This document shows, piece after piece, positions 13,935-25,100 of a stretch of 64,000 nt of DNA. The notes beneath the pieces are model-generated. The model did no database searches, had not been told where the DNA came from, and saw nothing but the letters and a program-made list of their open reading frames with translations. Both the position numbers and the translations under genes were made by a program. Location of the stretch: positions 24,177,300 to 24,241,299 of the forward strand of contig NC_045142.1 in assembly GCF_008831285.2 (NCBI RefSeq), given 5' to 3'. How positions within the stretch are numbered: position 1 is the stretch's first letter; each line of letters begins with the position of its first letter. The stretch is from Nymphaea colorata (taxonomy: Eukaryota > Streptophyta > Magnoliopsida > Nymphaeales > Nymphaeaceae).

Positions 13935-13938
<4 letters not shown>

Positions 13939-14010
<72 letters not shown>
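13939..14010. repeat. (AG)n microsatellite, 72 bp
   Basis: An uninterrupted AG run just downstream of the terpene-synthase pseudogene. The inverted copy of this flank at 53190-53233 carries a shorter CT/CA tract at the same place. Confidence 0.95.
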
Positions 14011-14013
<3 letters not shown>

Positions 14014-14142
14014 TAAATTTAATGTATTATTGTGCCCAATTTATTACATGATGATACATAGCACTATAAGTTGGGTTCAGCAAATGGGCACCAACATGGT
14101 TGATAGAGTGGAAAACAATGACTGGTGGTTTGCTTAGGCAGT

Positions 14143-16631
14143 CTAGATGGGCTCGACAATGAGAGAGTAGACACAATCCATGGACTCATGCTCCAAGACA
14201 CCGATGCCATCTTCATAGTCGTACATACACTGGGAGACCCTCGCAATATTGAGAGCCACGTTTATGAAGGAACGAGAGAAGAGAAGACAGTTTGCTGCTG
14301 CTGCTGCTGAGTTGAGAGCAGCTCCCTGTTCAGCCTCCTCCATGCATCCCTTAGCAAGTTCCTTATATGCTGACGTGCTTGCTCCTCCACCACCCTTGCC
14401 TAGTTCATATAAATCTTGACCGACCTAGGTAGATTGCCTCTCCCGAATCCAACCTTAGATCAAGTGTTCAACATATAAAGAGAAGATCATCAACTAATCA
14501 AAACAGAAAAATAGAACAAGAATATTCTCAATTAAAGAAGCTAATACTAGTTAACCAGTAGAAAGTAAAGAAAACTAACCCTGTATCTCTGGAGGTCAAC
14601 CGAAAGACGAACTATCATTGATGACAAGTTGATGATGTTGGAGTCAGACTACAGCTGCTGGATTGCTTGTTCCTCAATATTTTAGGAGAGGAAGAAGTAG
14701 GCAGGGAGGAGAATAGGGCCGGTCATGGTTGCTCGAATGTTGTTCAGATATTCCTCTAGCCTTGGTGTCTGTCAGGCACGGTGCCACATTGCCTCAACCA
14801 AGTAAGCTCTGCACACACTCACCCACTACCCAAGACTAGAAGAGAGCAAGTCAATTAGAAAAGTGAAGCTAATATATTAATTTGATGATGTGAAGAGTAG
14901 AAGAGAGATTAGATAGAGAAAGTGTTGTACTACTCTCCTCATGTGTGAGGTAATATCATGGCCGTGCCTCCTAAGAACAGTGTAGCTAATTTGGTTAGTT
15001 GTATTGTACACAGCCGCACAGAAGACCCTCAATGACTGTGGCAGTTGCTCTGTTGCTTGAAGATCCCACCTGCATATATACAACATAGAACCGTCATTGG
15101 CTCCTAACTATGTTAAGCAGTAACTAGAGACAGAGTTGCTCCCTCTAATATACCAACCATAATCATCATTTACCTCTCAACAACTTGCACAAAGCGTTCG
15201 AGTTCCTCAACAGACTGATGCTCACCGAAGATGTCCTCAACAGTGGCCATCAAATAGGAGACCCTAGCGAGTTGCATCCTGTACTGTGAGAACTGTGACT
15301 CATGCATCTTTCCCACTGCCATAAAGTAGCTCTCCACCAGCCTATCTCTAGCAAAGCTAATGTGCTCGCCCAAGCCCAAGTCCCTCCACCACCTACAAAC
15401 ACCCAAAAGAAAGGACTCATGGTTGATTATTAGTAGACCTAATGATGCAAACCGGCAATAATGTAACATACAAGACATTCATTACTGATCTACATATATA
15501 CATAGAAGGGCATTAGTTGCTGCATTATTATCAACTACTAACCAAGTTATTTACGCAAAAGTGCAAAAATGAATTGTACCAGAATAACTCCTTGAGTTCT
15601 CTTTGGTGAATTGTTGCACCATATTGAAGTCCAGCCTAGCAAATTCATGCAGCACTTGGCTTCTGCGGTTCGTCCTCGCGAATGTCTCAATATACTCTCG
15701 CGCCTCGACCCTGCGAACCCTTCTATGGAGCAGAACCTGCAGAGCACGCTGTACCTGTCGAGACATCCTCTGGTCCATGCGGTTTATCTTTGCTCTAAGA
15801 TGCTCTGAAGAGAAGGCCGAAGCTTCTTCCAACACAGTTTCTCCTTCAGAGGCTAGTTGTGATGCTTTGTAGAGGCTCAACAACCCTCTCACATCCTTGC
15901 GAAGATTTTCAAAGAACCGGCCAGACTGGTCCCTAAACCTACTAAAGCACTCTACGAAATGCAAAAAGAAACTTTAATGGTTCGTATTAATTAACACATT
16001 TGTAATAGACAGTCTAAATTAAGAACTAATTATAGAGTCAATACTTTGGAATTAACACACAATATATATACCTGCAGAAACATTGTAGCCATATTGCCTC
16101 AGAGTTCTGAACCGAAGTGAAGATGAGTACATGTCCTCAAATCCTCTTGTGCTCGTGGATATGACATCTAGCGACCGCCTGATCTCACTCTCAAAGTGAT
16201 AGGCTACACCTAATCGTTCGAGTGAATCGATGAGCTCCAACTGAGCCACTTGCTCACCTGTCGATGTTATGATTTGTCGGACTTCTCTTCTCAATTCTTC
16301 AACTCTGGTCCTTTGTGTTTCGATCTGCCGTCGTTTCCATGTCTTTGAATCAGGATCACATCATAATACCAAATAAACAAAATAATAGTGTTAACTCAGA
16401 AGTATGGAAAATTACAGATGTTACATGGGTAATGGACTGGATGAAGTCATAGTTCCATGTTGACTGGTATCTTGAAGGCCTCCTTTGAGCAGTAGACCTA
16501 CCGGACCCCTCAGCCCTAGGCTCACATCTGACTAGGGTGGTTTTCCATGGCTTGAACCCAGCCTTAGTACTAGGAACAAGCTTCGGGGAGGCAACGAAAG
16601 GAGTGGAAAGGGAGGCAAGATGAGTAGCCAT
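14143..16631 (-). pseudogene. plastid-type terpene synthase pseudogene, seven exons
   Basis: Exons on the minus strand: 16631-16425, about 16342-16072, 15951-15580, 15392-15174, 15069 to about 14931, 14825-14580 and 14453-14143. Exon 1 gives a transit-peptide-like N-terminus and a RR-x7-W motif (RRPSRYQSTW; the usual spacing is RR-x8-W). Later exons match the class I terpene synthase fold (WWRDLGLGE, SFARDRLVES, CRAYLVEA, EEYLNN, VYSLIVEPI). Lesions: a one-base loss in exon 3 near 15617 (LDFNMVQ then a shift to IHQRELKEL), and in-frame stops at 14772-14774, 14682-14684 and 14649-14651 in exon 6. Exon 7 has another stop after KIYMN and a frame change near the CAG run. The DDxxD site reads EDIFG, and the second metal site (DDL) reads VDL. 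The seven-exon layout fits angiosperm mono-/sesquiterpene synthases, probably TPS-b or -g. Non-functional. Confidence 0.88.
14288..14310 (-). repeat. CAG trinucleotide run in terpene synthase exon 7
   Basis: A short CAG (glutamine) run in the last exon marks the point where the frame changes from the upstream reading to the INVALNIARVSQC reading. A matching run lies in the second copy at about 52909-52925, so it predates the duplication. Confidence 0.7.
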
Positions 16632-16723
16632 TAAAACCAATATGATATTGTCAGAAGCGTGTGTTTGCTATCAAATGCTTTCAATGTCTCTCGAATGACT
16701 TAACATAAGATTGGTTTGCTATC

Positions 16724-16731
16724 TTATATAG
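16724..16731 (-). promoter_or_regulatory. TATA box of the terpene synthase pseudogene
   Basis: The minus strand reads ACTATATAAGATAG about 95 bp upstream of ATG 16631. The satellite array begins only about 15 bp further upstream, so the proximal promoter of the ancestral gene borders the satellite. Confidence 0.5.
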
Positions 16732-16744
16732 TGTTGCATTTTGA

Positions 16745-16907
16745 GTGTACATTCTGTGTCGATCATGGTTAGACAATTTCAATAGGGTTCAAGCGCTTAA
16801 AATTTGATGTTTGCGTAAACTACGAATGTTTGATGTTTTTTCTTTGTATATAAATAGAATGCAATAAAATATATATGGTATTTGCATTAGTCATAATTAT
16901 TTGGTAC
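16745..16907. repeat. satellite fragment, left of the copia insertion
   Basis: Part of a satellite unit (GGTTAGACAATTTCAATAGG, then TTTGATGTTTGCGTAAACTA, then TTTGTATATAAATAGAATGC). It is cut off by the copia element at GGTAC and resumes at 22155. Confidence 0.9.
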
Positions 16908-17190
16908 TGTAGAAACATGCAACACACGAAAGAAGAAGAGAGGAACACACGATATACGTGGAAAAACCTCAGAAAGAGGAAAAAACCACGGGAAGCTCTG
17001 ACCTAGGTGCACATCGCAACCCTAGGAGAGAGAAAATTATATTCACTTAATCACACAATTACACTTAAGTGAAGATTATATAGGAGGGAGAGAAGAATGC
17101 CGCCTAGGGTACCGAGCCGGCCTCGGTACCCGTGCCCCATGGGACCGGGTCCAGAAATGGACCCGGTTCCCCATTACATCTATTTTAACA
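16908..17190 (-). repeat. copia 3' LTR (left in window)
   Basis: 283 bp, TGTAGA...TAACA as written on the plus strand. It holds short GC-rich inverted motifs (GGTACCGAGCCGGCCTCGGTACC-like, near 17108-17130). The polypurine tract abuts it at 17191. Confidence 0.95.
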
Positions 17191-18417
17191 CTCCCCCTCA
17201 AGCTTGGCATACATGTCAAACATGCCAAGCTTGCTAACATTTTTCTCAAATTGAGATGTACATAAAGACTTAGTTAAAACATCAGCAACTTGATCTTCAG
17301 ACTTCATGTAGGGCAGGATCAACTCCTTAGAATCTATGTGTTCCCGTATGAAATGGCGATCGATCTCCACATGTTTGGTTCTGTCGTGCAAGACTGGATT
17401 GTTTGCCAAGTTAATAGCCGACTTGTTGTCACAATACATCCTCATCTTCTCTTCCATTTTCACCCCAATATCTGCTAACAGAATTTTGAGCCATAACATT
17501 TCTGTAACCCCCATGGCAACCGCCCTGTATTCAGCTTCAGCACTGGACCTGGAACAAACTTCTTGTCTTTTACTTCTCCATACCACCAGGTTACCTCCAA
17601 GAAAGATGCAGTATCCTGTGGTAGACCTTCTAGTATCTGTGCAACCTGCCCAGTCGGCGTCAGAGTATCCTTCAATACTGAGTTGACTTTGTCGAGTATA
17701 GAGCAGTCCTTTCCCTGGGTCATTCTTTAAGTATCCCAATACTCTTTCAGCACTTTTCCAATGACAATCAGTAGGGGCATGCATAAACTGACTTAACACA
17801 CCCACAGCATACGTAATATCCGGGCGAGTAAGGGTGAGATAAATGAGTTTACCAACCAGCCGCTGATACCTCCCTTTTCCTTCATCATCCAAGATCGTCC
17901 CAGTTTTGATACTTATCCTTGTGCCAGACTCCATTGGAGTAAGAAAGGGCCTGCATCCCAATTTACCTGTCTCTTTTAGAAGGTCCAAAGTGTATTTCCT
18001 TTGGCTCATAACAAGACCAGTCTCAGATCTAGCAATCTCAATTCCCAAAAAATACCTCAGTTTACCCAAATCTTTGAGGTCAAATTCAGCAGCTAACGTT
18101 TCTTTCATCTTCCTTTTTTCTTCTTCGTCATCACCTGTGACAATCATATCATCAACATATACTAGTAGGAGGCTCACCAGACCATTTCTCTGCTTGATGA
18201 AGAGGGTGTGATCACCATTTCCCTGTTTATATCCATTAGTCTTCATCACAACCCTTAGTCTTTCAAACCACGCTCTAGGGGACTGCTTGAGGCCATACAA
18301 TGCTTTCTTGAGATAACAACACTTTCCTTTCTGCGCATATCCAGGCGGCATGCTCATATAGACTTCTTCCTCAAGGTGCCCATTCAAGAAGGCGTTCTTG
18401 ACATCAAGTTGGTCCAT
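17185..18417 (-). CDS. copia RT C-terminal part and RNase H
   Basis: 410 codons: reverse transcriptase from DVKNAFLNGHLEEEVYM through the YVDD active site (LLLVYVDDMIVTG), then RNase H (SDADWAGCTDTRRSTTGYC, RSSAEAEYRAVA, YCDNKSAINLANNP, RTKHVEIDRHFIRE). It is in the same frame as the 991-codon frame upstream, separated by 32 codons and one TAG. It is therefore the tail of a single polyprotein, not a separate gene. Its stop lies a few bases inside the 3' LTR. Confidence 0.93.
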   Translation of the reverse strand: MDQLDVKNAFLNGHLEEEVYMSMPPGYAQKGKCCYLKKALYGLKQSPRAWFERLRVVMKTNGYKQGNGDHTLFIKQRNGLVSLLLVYVDDMIVTGDDEEEKRKMKETLAAEFDLKDLGKLRYFLGIEIARSETGLVMSQRKYTLDLLKETGKLGCRPFLTPMESGTRISIKTGTILDDEGKGRYQRLVGKLIYLTLTRPDITYAVGVLSQFMHAPTDCHWKSAERVLGYLKNDPGKGLLYTRQSQLSIEGYSDADWAGCTDTRRSTTGYCIFLGGNLVVWRSKRQEVCSRSSAEAEYRAVAMGVTEMLWLKILLADIGVKMEEKMRMYCDNKSAINLANNPVLHDRTKHVEIDRHFIREHIDSKELILPYMKSEDQVADVLTKSLCTSQFEKNVSKLGMFDMYAKLEGEC

Positions 18418-18513
18418 GCTCCACTTCTTTTGTACTGCCAGAGCTAAGATGACCCTTACTGTCTTTAGTTTAGCAACGGGAGCGAACGTTTCAAGATAGT
18501 CAATCCCATATTT

Positions 18514-21489
18514 CTAGCTAAACCCCTTTGCAACAAGACGAGCTTTATAGTGTTCTACAGTGCCATCAGGTTTGTACTTCACAGTAAACACCCACTTGGA
18601 ACCAACTAAGTGAGTTCCATTAGGAATATCAACAACCTCCCACGTATTGTTCTTTGCCAGGGCGTCCATCTCCTCTGTCATGGCCTGTAGCCACTTGGGA
18701 TCCTCCCTGGCATCCTCCACTGACCTGGGAATAACAGCCCTAGATAAAGAGGTAATAAAGCACTTGTAGTCTTTACTGAGTTTAGCATACGAGACAAATC
18801 TCTGAATAGGGTGAGAAGTACATGACCTGGTGCCTTTGCGTAGGGCTATGGGAAGATCTTCATTCATTGGACTTGGATCATCCGGGGAGCTCACAAGATC
18901 GGGATTGGTAACATCAACAACCTCCATCACATCATTCTTCTTCCTGGTGTATACCTGACCAAACAAATGATCACGGGACTGTTCTTCCACAGGGCCCCCT
19001 TCCATCTGACTGTCTCTGTCCTCACTGACTGTGTCATCCACACTCACACTCGGAGAACTAGCCGTGTAATCCAAGAAATCTGTGAACTGAATCAACTGAT
19101 GCGAAGAATACTCGTCCACTCTCTCACCTAAACACTCCCCCTGAAGAGGATTCGCAGGAAAGTAGGCCTCGTGTTCATGAAAGGTAACATCCCTGGAGAC
19201 ATAGACTCTAGAAGTGCTAGGGTCAACACACTTGTATCCCTTCTGAGTGGAGGAATACCCCAAAAAGACAGCTTTGATGGACCGAGGATCAAGTTTCTTG
19301 AGAGTGGGACTATGATCATGGACAAAGCAAACACACCCAAACACCCGAGGGGTCAAAGGCCAGGGACTCTGATTAGGCCACAAAACAGAATAAGGGGAAT
19401 GACCATTCAACACACGAGTAGGCATACGATTAATGAGATGAGCACTAGTGAGAAGTGCATCACCCCAATACCGCTTAGGGACATGACGTTGAAACATAAG
19501 GGCTCGGGTGACATTTAACAAATGACGGTTCTTCCTTTCAGCCACGCCATTCTGAGGAGGTGTGTGGCTACAGGATGTTTCATGTATAATACCTTTGCTT
19601 CGCAAGAAGTCATCAAGGGATAAGGAGGCATACTCTCGAGCATTGTCAGTACGAAGGGTCTGAACAGGGGTTTGGAATTGAGTTTCAACAAATGCAACGA
19701 AGTTTTTGACAATGCCGGGAACCTCACTACGTTCTTTCAACAAGTACACGAACGTACAACGAGAGTAGTCATCGATAAGAGTCACGAAATAACGAAAACC
19801 ACGACCGGTGGGCACTCCCGAAGGACCCCAAACATCAGAGTGAACCAAAGCAAAAGGACGGCTGGTTTTATTGAACGAAATAGGGTACGAGGCCCTAACA
19901 TGCTTAGACAACTGACACACTTCACAGGCGAAGGTGTCCAAAGAAACAGACCGAAACATCTTAGGAAACAATTGTTTAATCAACTGAAAAGGAAGATGAC
20001 CAAGTCTCTCGTGCCAACGCATAATAGCGGATCTGTCCTCCACGTCAGATAACTGTCCACTGGTGGCTGAAATCAAAGCAGAGGCAACCTGTACTGGCAT
20101 TCTGTAGAGACCATCAATAGCCGAACCAATCCCAATCTTCTGCCCCGTCCCCAAGTCCTGCAGTAAACAACGATCAGCAGAGAATATTAGATTACAGTTT
20201 AGCTCTTTGGTAATACTGCTGACAGATAACAAATTCACGGGAATATTAGGAACATGCAGGGCATTATGAAGACAATATTTGTTCAGTAATGAGAAACTCC
20301 CTTTTCCAGCCACAGAAATAGAAGAACCATCAGCCATAGAAACACGCTGCTGCCCAGAAGTCAACTTGTATTCTTGAAACATCTTAGGGTCCCCGGTCAT
20401 ATGATGAGTAGCCCCACTGTCAACAATCCAATCACCAGGAGAGGAATTACCTTGATCACTTGTAGCAACAAGAGCCTGAGCTAATTTAGCTCCATCAGAC
20501 GTAGATGTGTCCTCTAACGTAGTAGAAAGGCGACTGATGTAAGCTTGTAGTTCCTTGATTTGATCAGGGGAAAGCCTCGATTTTTCACCACTTGAAGAAC
20601 CACTCTGAGTTGAGTCCTGCACAAGAGGACCTCGCCGACTAGACGGAGGGCGACCACGAACAAGTCTCTTCTCAGGGTGAAGATCCCAACAAAAGTCAAC
20701 AGAATGTCCTGATTTGTGACAATGTGTACATCGCCTAACAGGGCGTGGTCCAGACACAGAAGAACGGCTAACAAAGGCCGAGGGACCAGTCCCGTGACTG
20801 GGGTCAATTTGCATCACTTGACGCCTTTGTTCCTCTGATTCCACTCTGGCATAAACATCTTCTATTCCAGGAATCTCATCACAGTTGAGAATTTGACTCC
20901 GAATGGATTCAAACTCATCACGCAAGCCTCCAAGGAAGAGGAACGTCCGGTCCATCCATTCCTTTTCCCAGTACCGAGCATGATCAGAACCACAGTCCCA
21001 GTTATCATTCACATGATAATCAAGTTCCTCCCACTTAGTTTTCAGGGCTGCATAGAAGGAGGCAACAGACAGGTCACCCTGTTTCAGAGAATAAATACTG
21101 CGTTTAATCTGATACGTACGCAGAACCCTTTTCTTGCGACCATACATCCTTGCAAGCACAGTCCACATATCAAACGAAGTCGGCTTTCGCAGAATAAGAG
21201 GCTGAATATCAGCAGACACAGAGCTGATGATCCATACCTTAACCTGACTGTCTTCCAACACCCACGTCGCCCATTGAGGATCAGTTTTGCTGGGCGCCGG
21301 TTTGTCGCCTGTGATATTGGAAAGACGACCACGGCTCGTTATCCCAATCTCGAGAGTAGCAGACCAAGAAAGATAATTGTCTTTAGTCAGACGAATGGGT
21401 GTGACCTGAACCGGCAAGATCTCGCTCTTGGGAACGCTGCCCGCGTCAAAGGCCATATCACTTTTAGGTGCAAGCTCTTCTGCCATCAC
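18514..21489 (-). CDS. copia gag-protease-integrase-RT(N) polyprotein, ends at premature stop
   Basis: 991 codons from ATG 21489. Gag has the CCHC knuckle CTHCHKSGHSVDFC (residues about 255-270). Protease has DWIVDSGATHHMTG. Integrase has the HHCC zinc site (WHERLGH...CEVCQLSKH), the core (HSDVWGP, LIDDYSR, RTDNAREY) and PPQNGVAERKNR. RT begins at WLQAMTEEMDALAKNNTWE and stops after KARLVAKGFS at a TAG, where related elements have a glutamine codon (a C-to-T change on the coding strand is inferred). All other catalytic residues are present. Confidence 0.95.
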   Translation of the reverse strand: MMAEELAPKSDMAFDAGSVPKSEILPVQVTPIRLTKDNYLSWSATLEIGITSRGRLSNITGDKPAPSKTDPQWATWVLEDSQVKVWIISSVSADIQPLILRKPTSFDMWTVLARMYGRKKRVLRTYQIKRSIYSLKQGDLSVASFYAALKTKWEELDYHVNDNWDCGSDHARYWEKEWMDRTFLFLGGLRDEFESIRSQILNCDEIPGIEDVYARVESEEQRRQVMQIDPSHGTGPSAFVSRSSVSGPRPVRRCTHCHKSGHSVDFCWDLHPEKRLVRGRPPSSRRGPLVQDSTQSGSSSGEKSRLSPDQIKELQAYISRLSTTLEDTSTSDGAKLAQALVATSDQGNSSPGDWIVDSGATHHMTGDPKMFQEYKLTSGQQRVSMADGSSISVAGKGSFSLLNKYCLHNALHVPNIPVNLLSVSSITKELNCNLIFSADRCLLQDLGTGQKIGIGSAIDGLYRMPVQVASALISATSGQLSDVEDRSAIMRWHERLGHLPFQLIKQLFPKMFRSVSLDTFACEVCQLSKHVRASYPISFNKTSRPFALVHSDVWGPSGVPTGRGFRYFVTLIDDYSRCTFVYLLKERSEVPGIVKNFVAFVETQFQTPVQTLRTDNAREYASLSLDDFLRSKGIIHETSCSHTPPQNGVAERKNRHLLNVTRALMFQRHVPKRYWGDALLTSAHLINRMPTRVLNGHSPYSVLWPNQSPWPLTPRVFGCVCFVHDHSPTLKKLDPRSIKAVFLGYSSTQKGYKCVDPSTSRVYVSRDVTFHEHEAYFPANPLQGECLGERVDEYSSHQLIQFTDFLDYTASSPSVSVDDTVSEDRDSQMEGGPVEEQSRDHLFGQVYTRKKNDVMEVVDVTNPDLVSSPDDPSPMNEDLPIALRKGTRSCTSHPIQRFVSYAKLSKDYKCFITSLSRAVIPRSVEDAREDPKWLQAMTEEMDALAKNNTWEVVDIPNGTHLVGSKWVFTVKYKPDGTVEHYKARLVAKGFS

Positions 21490-21871
21490 AAGTAGTCAAG
21501 TCAGACACAACCCCAGGCAGCAACAAAACAGCACGGCGGCGGCTGAAACACCAGCACCACACGGAACCTTAGGTGTCGGCGACGGTGCTGGATCGCCCGA
21601 CGGCGGCGACGCAGAGGCGTGACGGCGCTGGACACCCACGGCAGCGGAAAGATGGGATGGCGCTGGATTGACCGACGGCGGAAAAGGAGACACCCACGGC
21701 AGCGGAAGTCACAAGCGGCAACAGGCGGCGGCGCTGGATCGTCTGACGGCGGCGGCGCAGAAGATCCCAATGGTGGCGGCGCGGGAAACCCTAACGGCAC
21801 AGGCGGCTGCGGTGCAAGGGCGACTACGAAAATACGAGACGAAGCCGAACGATCTCACGGCTCTGATACCA

Positions 21872-22154
21872 TGTAGAAACATGCAACACACGAAAGAAGA
21901 AGAGAGGAACACACGATATACGTGGAAAAACCTCAGAAAGAGGAAAAAACCACGGGAAGCTCTGACCTAGGTGCACACCGCAACCCTAGGAGAGAGAAAA
22001 TTATATTCACTTAATCACACAATTACACTTAAGTGAAGATTATATAGGAGGGAGAGAAGAATGCCGCCTAGGGTACCGAGCCGGCCTCGGTACCCGTGCC
22101 CCATGGGACCGGGTCCAGAAATGGACCCGGTTCCCCATTACATCTATTTTAACA
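21872..22154 (-). repeat. copia 5' LTR (right in window)
   Basis: 283 bp, one visible difference from its partner. The adjacent 21859-21871 is the primer-binding site (TGGTATCAGAGCC on the minus strand). Confidence 0.95.
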
Positions 22155-22159
22155 GGTAC

Positions 22160-25100
22160 TTTATTTTCTTTGTATATAAATAGAATGCATTCACTCTTTA
22201 CACTTTCGATATGCATTAGAAGCTGGCACGTGTACAATGCGCGTCTATAATGGTTAGACAATTTCAGTAAGGTTCAAACTCTTAAAATTTGAACTTTGCG
22301 TAAACTATAAATCTGTGTTTTTTTCTTAATATATAAATAGAATGAAATAAAATATGTATGGTATTTGCATTAGCCATAATTATTTAGTACTTTCTTTTCT
22401 TTGCATATAAATAAAATGCATTTACTCTTTACATTTTCAATATGCATTAAAAGCAGACACGCGTACAATGCATGTCCATAATGGTTAGACAATTTTAATA
22501 GGGTTCAAACTCTTAAAATTCGATGTTTGCATAAACTATGAAAGTTTGATGTTTTTTTCTTTGTATATAAATAGAATGCATAAAAATATGCATGATATTT
22601 GCATAAGCCATAATTATTTGGTACTTTCTTTTCTTTGCATATAAATAGAATGTATCCACTCTTTACACTTTCGATATGGATTAGAAGCCGACACGTATAC
22701 ATTGCGTGTCTATAATGATTCGATAATTTCAGTAGGGTTCAAACTATTAAAATTAGATGTTTGCATAAACTATGAATTTTTGATGTTTTTTTCTTTGTAT
22801 ATATATAGAATGCATTAAAATATGTATGGTATTTGCATTAGCCATAATTATTTGTTACTTTCTTTTCTTTGCATATAAATAGAATCCATTTACTCTTTAC
22901 GCGTTCGATATGCATTAGAAGCCGACACGTATACATTGCATGTGTATAATGGTTAAAAAATTTCAGTAGGGTTCAAACTCTTAAAATTTGTTGTTTGCGT
23001 AAACTATGAATGTTTGATGCTTTTTTCTTTGTATATAAATAGAATGCATTAAAATATATACGGTATTTACATAAGCCATAATTATTTGGTACTTTCTTTT
23101 ATTTGCATATAAATAGAATGCATTCACTCTTTACACTTTCGATATGCAGTAGAAGCCGACACATGTACATTGCGTGTTTATAATGGTTCGACAATTTTAG
23201 TATGGTTCAAACTCTTAAAATTTGATGTTTGCGTAAACTATGAATGTTTGATGCTTTTTTCTTTGTATATAAATATAATGCATTAAAATATGTATGGTAT
23301 TTGCATTAGCCATAATTATTTGTTACTTTCTTTCCTTTGCATATAAATAAAATCCATTTACTCTTTACACTTTCGATATGCATTAGAAGCTGACACGTGT
23401 ACATTGCGTCTGTATAATGGTTAGAAAATTTCAGTAGGGTTCAAACTTTTAAAATTTGATGTTTGCGTAAACTATGAATGTTTAATGTTTTTTTCTTTGT
23501 ATATAAATAGAATGCATCAAAATATGTATGGTATTTGCATTAGCCATAGATGTTTGGTACTCTCTTTTCCTTATTATAAATAGAATATATTCACTCTTTA
23601 CACTCACGATATGCATTAGAAGCCGACACGTGTACATTGCGTGTCTATGATGGTTAGACAATTTCAGTCGAGTTCAAGCTCTTAAAATTTGATTTTTGCG
23701 TAAACTATGAATGTTTGATGTTTTTTTTCTTTGTATATAAATAGAATGCATTAAAATATGTATGGTATTTACATTAGCCATAATTATTTGGTACTTTTTT
23801 TTCCTTGCATACAAATAGAATGCATTCACCCTTTACACTTTCGATATTCATTAGAAGCCGACACGTGTATTTTGTATGTCTATAATGGTTAGACAATTTC
23901 AATAGGGTTCAAACTCTTAAAATTTGATGTTTGCGTAAACTATGAATGTTTGATGTTTTTTTTCTTTGTATATAAATAGAATGCATAAAAATATGCATGA
24001 TATTTGCATAAGCCATAATTATTTGGTAGTTTCTTTTCTTTGCATACAAATATAATGCATTCACTCTTTACACTTTCGATATGCATTAGAAGCCAACACG
24101 TGTACATTGTATATATATATAATGGTTAGACAATTTCATTAGGGTTCAAAGTCTTAAAATTTGATGTTTGCGTAAACTATGAATGTTTGATGTTTTTTTC
24201 TTTGTATATAAATAGAATGCATTTAAATATGTACGGTATTTGCATTAGCTAGAATTATTTGGTACTTTTTTTTTTTGCATACAAATAAAATGTATTCACT
24301 TTTTACACTTTCGATATGTATTAGAAGCCGACATGTGTACATTGCATGTGTATAATGGTTAGACAATTTCAATAGAGTTCACACTCTTAAAATTTGATGT
24401 TTGCGTAAACTATGAATGTTTGATGCTTTTTTCTTTTCTATATAAATAGAATGCATTAAAATATGTATAGTATTTGCATAGCCATAATTATTTGTTACTT
24501 TCTTTTCTTTGCATATAAATAGAATGCATTCACTCTTTACACTTTCGATATGCATCAGAAGCTGGCCCGTGTAAATTGGGTGTCTTTAATGGTTAGACGA
24601 TTTCAGTAAGGTTCAAACTCTTAAAATTTGATGTTTGCGTAAACTATGAATAGTTGATGTTTTTTTCTTTGTGTATAAATAGAATGCATTAAAATATGTA
24701 TGGTATTTGCATTAACAATAATTATTTGGTACTTTCTTTTCCTTGCGAATAAATAGAATGCATTCACTCTTACACTTTCAATATGCATTAGAAGCCGACA
24801 CGTGTACATTGCATGTCTACAATGGTTAGACAATTTCGATAGGGTTCAAATTCTTAAAATTTGATGTTTGTGTAAACTATAAATGTTTGGTGTTTTTTTT
24901 TCTTTGTATGTAAATAGAATGCGTAAAAATATGCAAGATATTTGGATAAGCCGTAATTATTTAGTACTTTCTTTTCTTTGCATAGAAATATAATGCATTC
25001 ACTCATTACACTTTCGATATGCATTAGAGGCTGACACATGTACATTGTATGTCTATAATAGTTAGATAATTTTAACTGGGTTCAAATTCTTATTATTTGA

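Larger units (their letters stand above)
10690..13938. other. intergenic, AT-rich, no supported gene
   Basis: No coding exon could be supported. The stretch contains the duplicated block at 11650-11887, a CT-rich minisatellite at 12345-12490 and an oligo-A run near 12655-12672. Open frames here are short and unlike known proteins. Confidence 0.6.
16908..22154 (-). mobile_element. young full-length Ty1/copia retrotransposon
   Basis: Two 283 bp LTRs (16908-17190 and 21872-22154) differ at one position that I can see (CACATCGC against CACACCGC). They begin TGTAGAAAC and end TTTAACA, and are flanked by the 5 bp duplication GGTAC (16903-16907 and 22155-22159). Read on the minus strand, a primer-binding site TGGTATCAGAGCC (initiator-Met tRNA type) follows the 5' LTR (21871-21859). 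A polypurine tract (CTTGAGGGGGAG) precedes the 3' LTR (17202-17191). The internal frame holds gag, protease, integrase, RT and RNase H in copia order, broken only by one stop at 18514-18516. It is inserted in the satellite array. The near-identical LTRs show a very recent insertion. Confidence 0.96.

Noticed and set aside
13928-14137. Arg-Glu repeat frame
   Set aside because: Translation of the (AG)n microsatellite.
20893-21495. 200-codon open frame on the plus strand within the copia element
   Set aside because: It is antisense to the gag region, which has clear domain matches. No known protein resembles it. Other plus-strand frames at 17336-20052 were dropped for the same reason.
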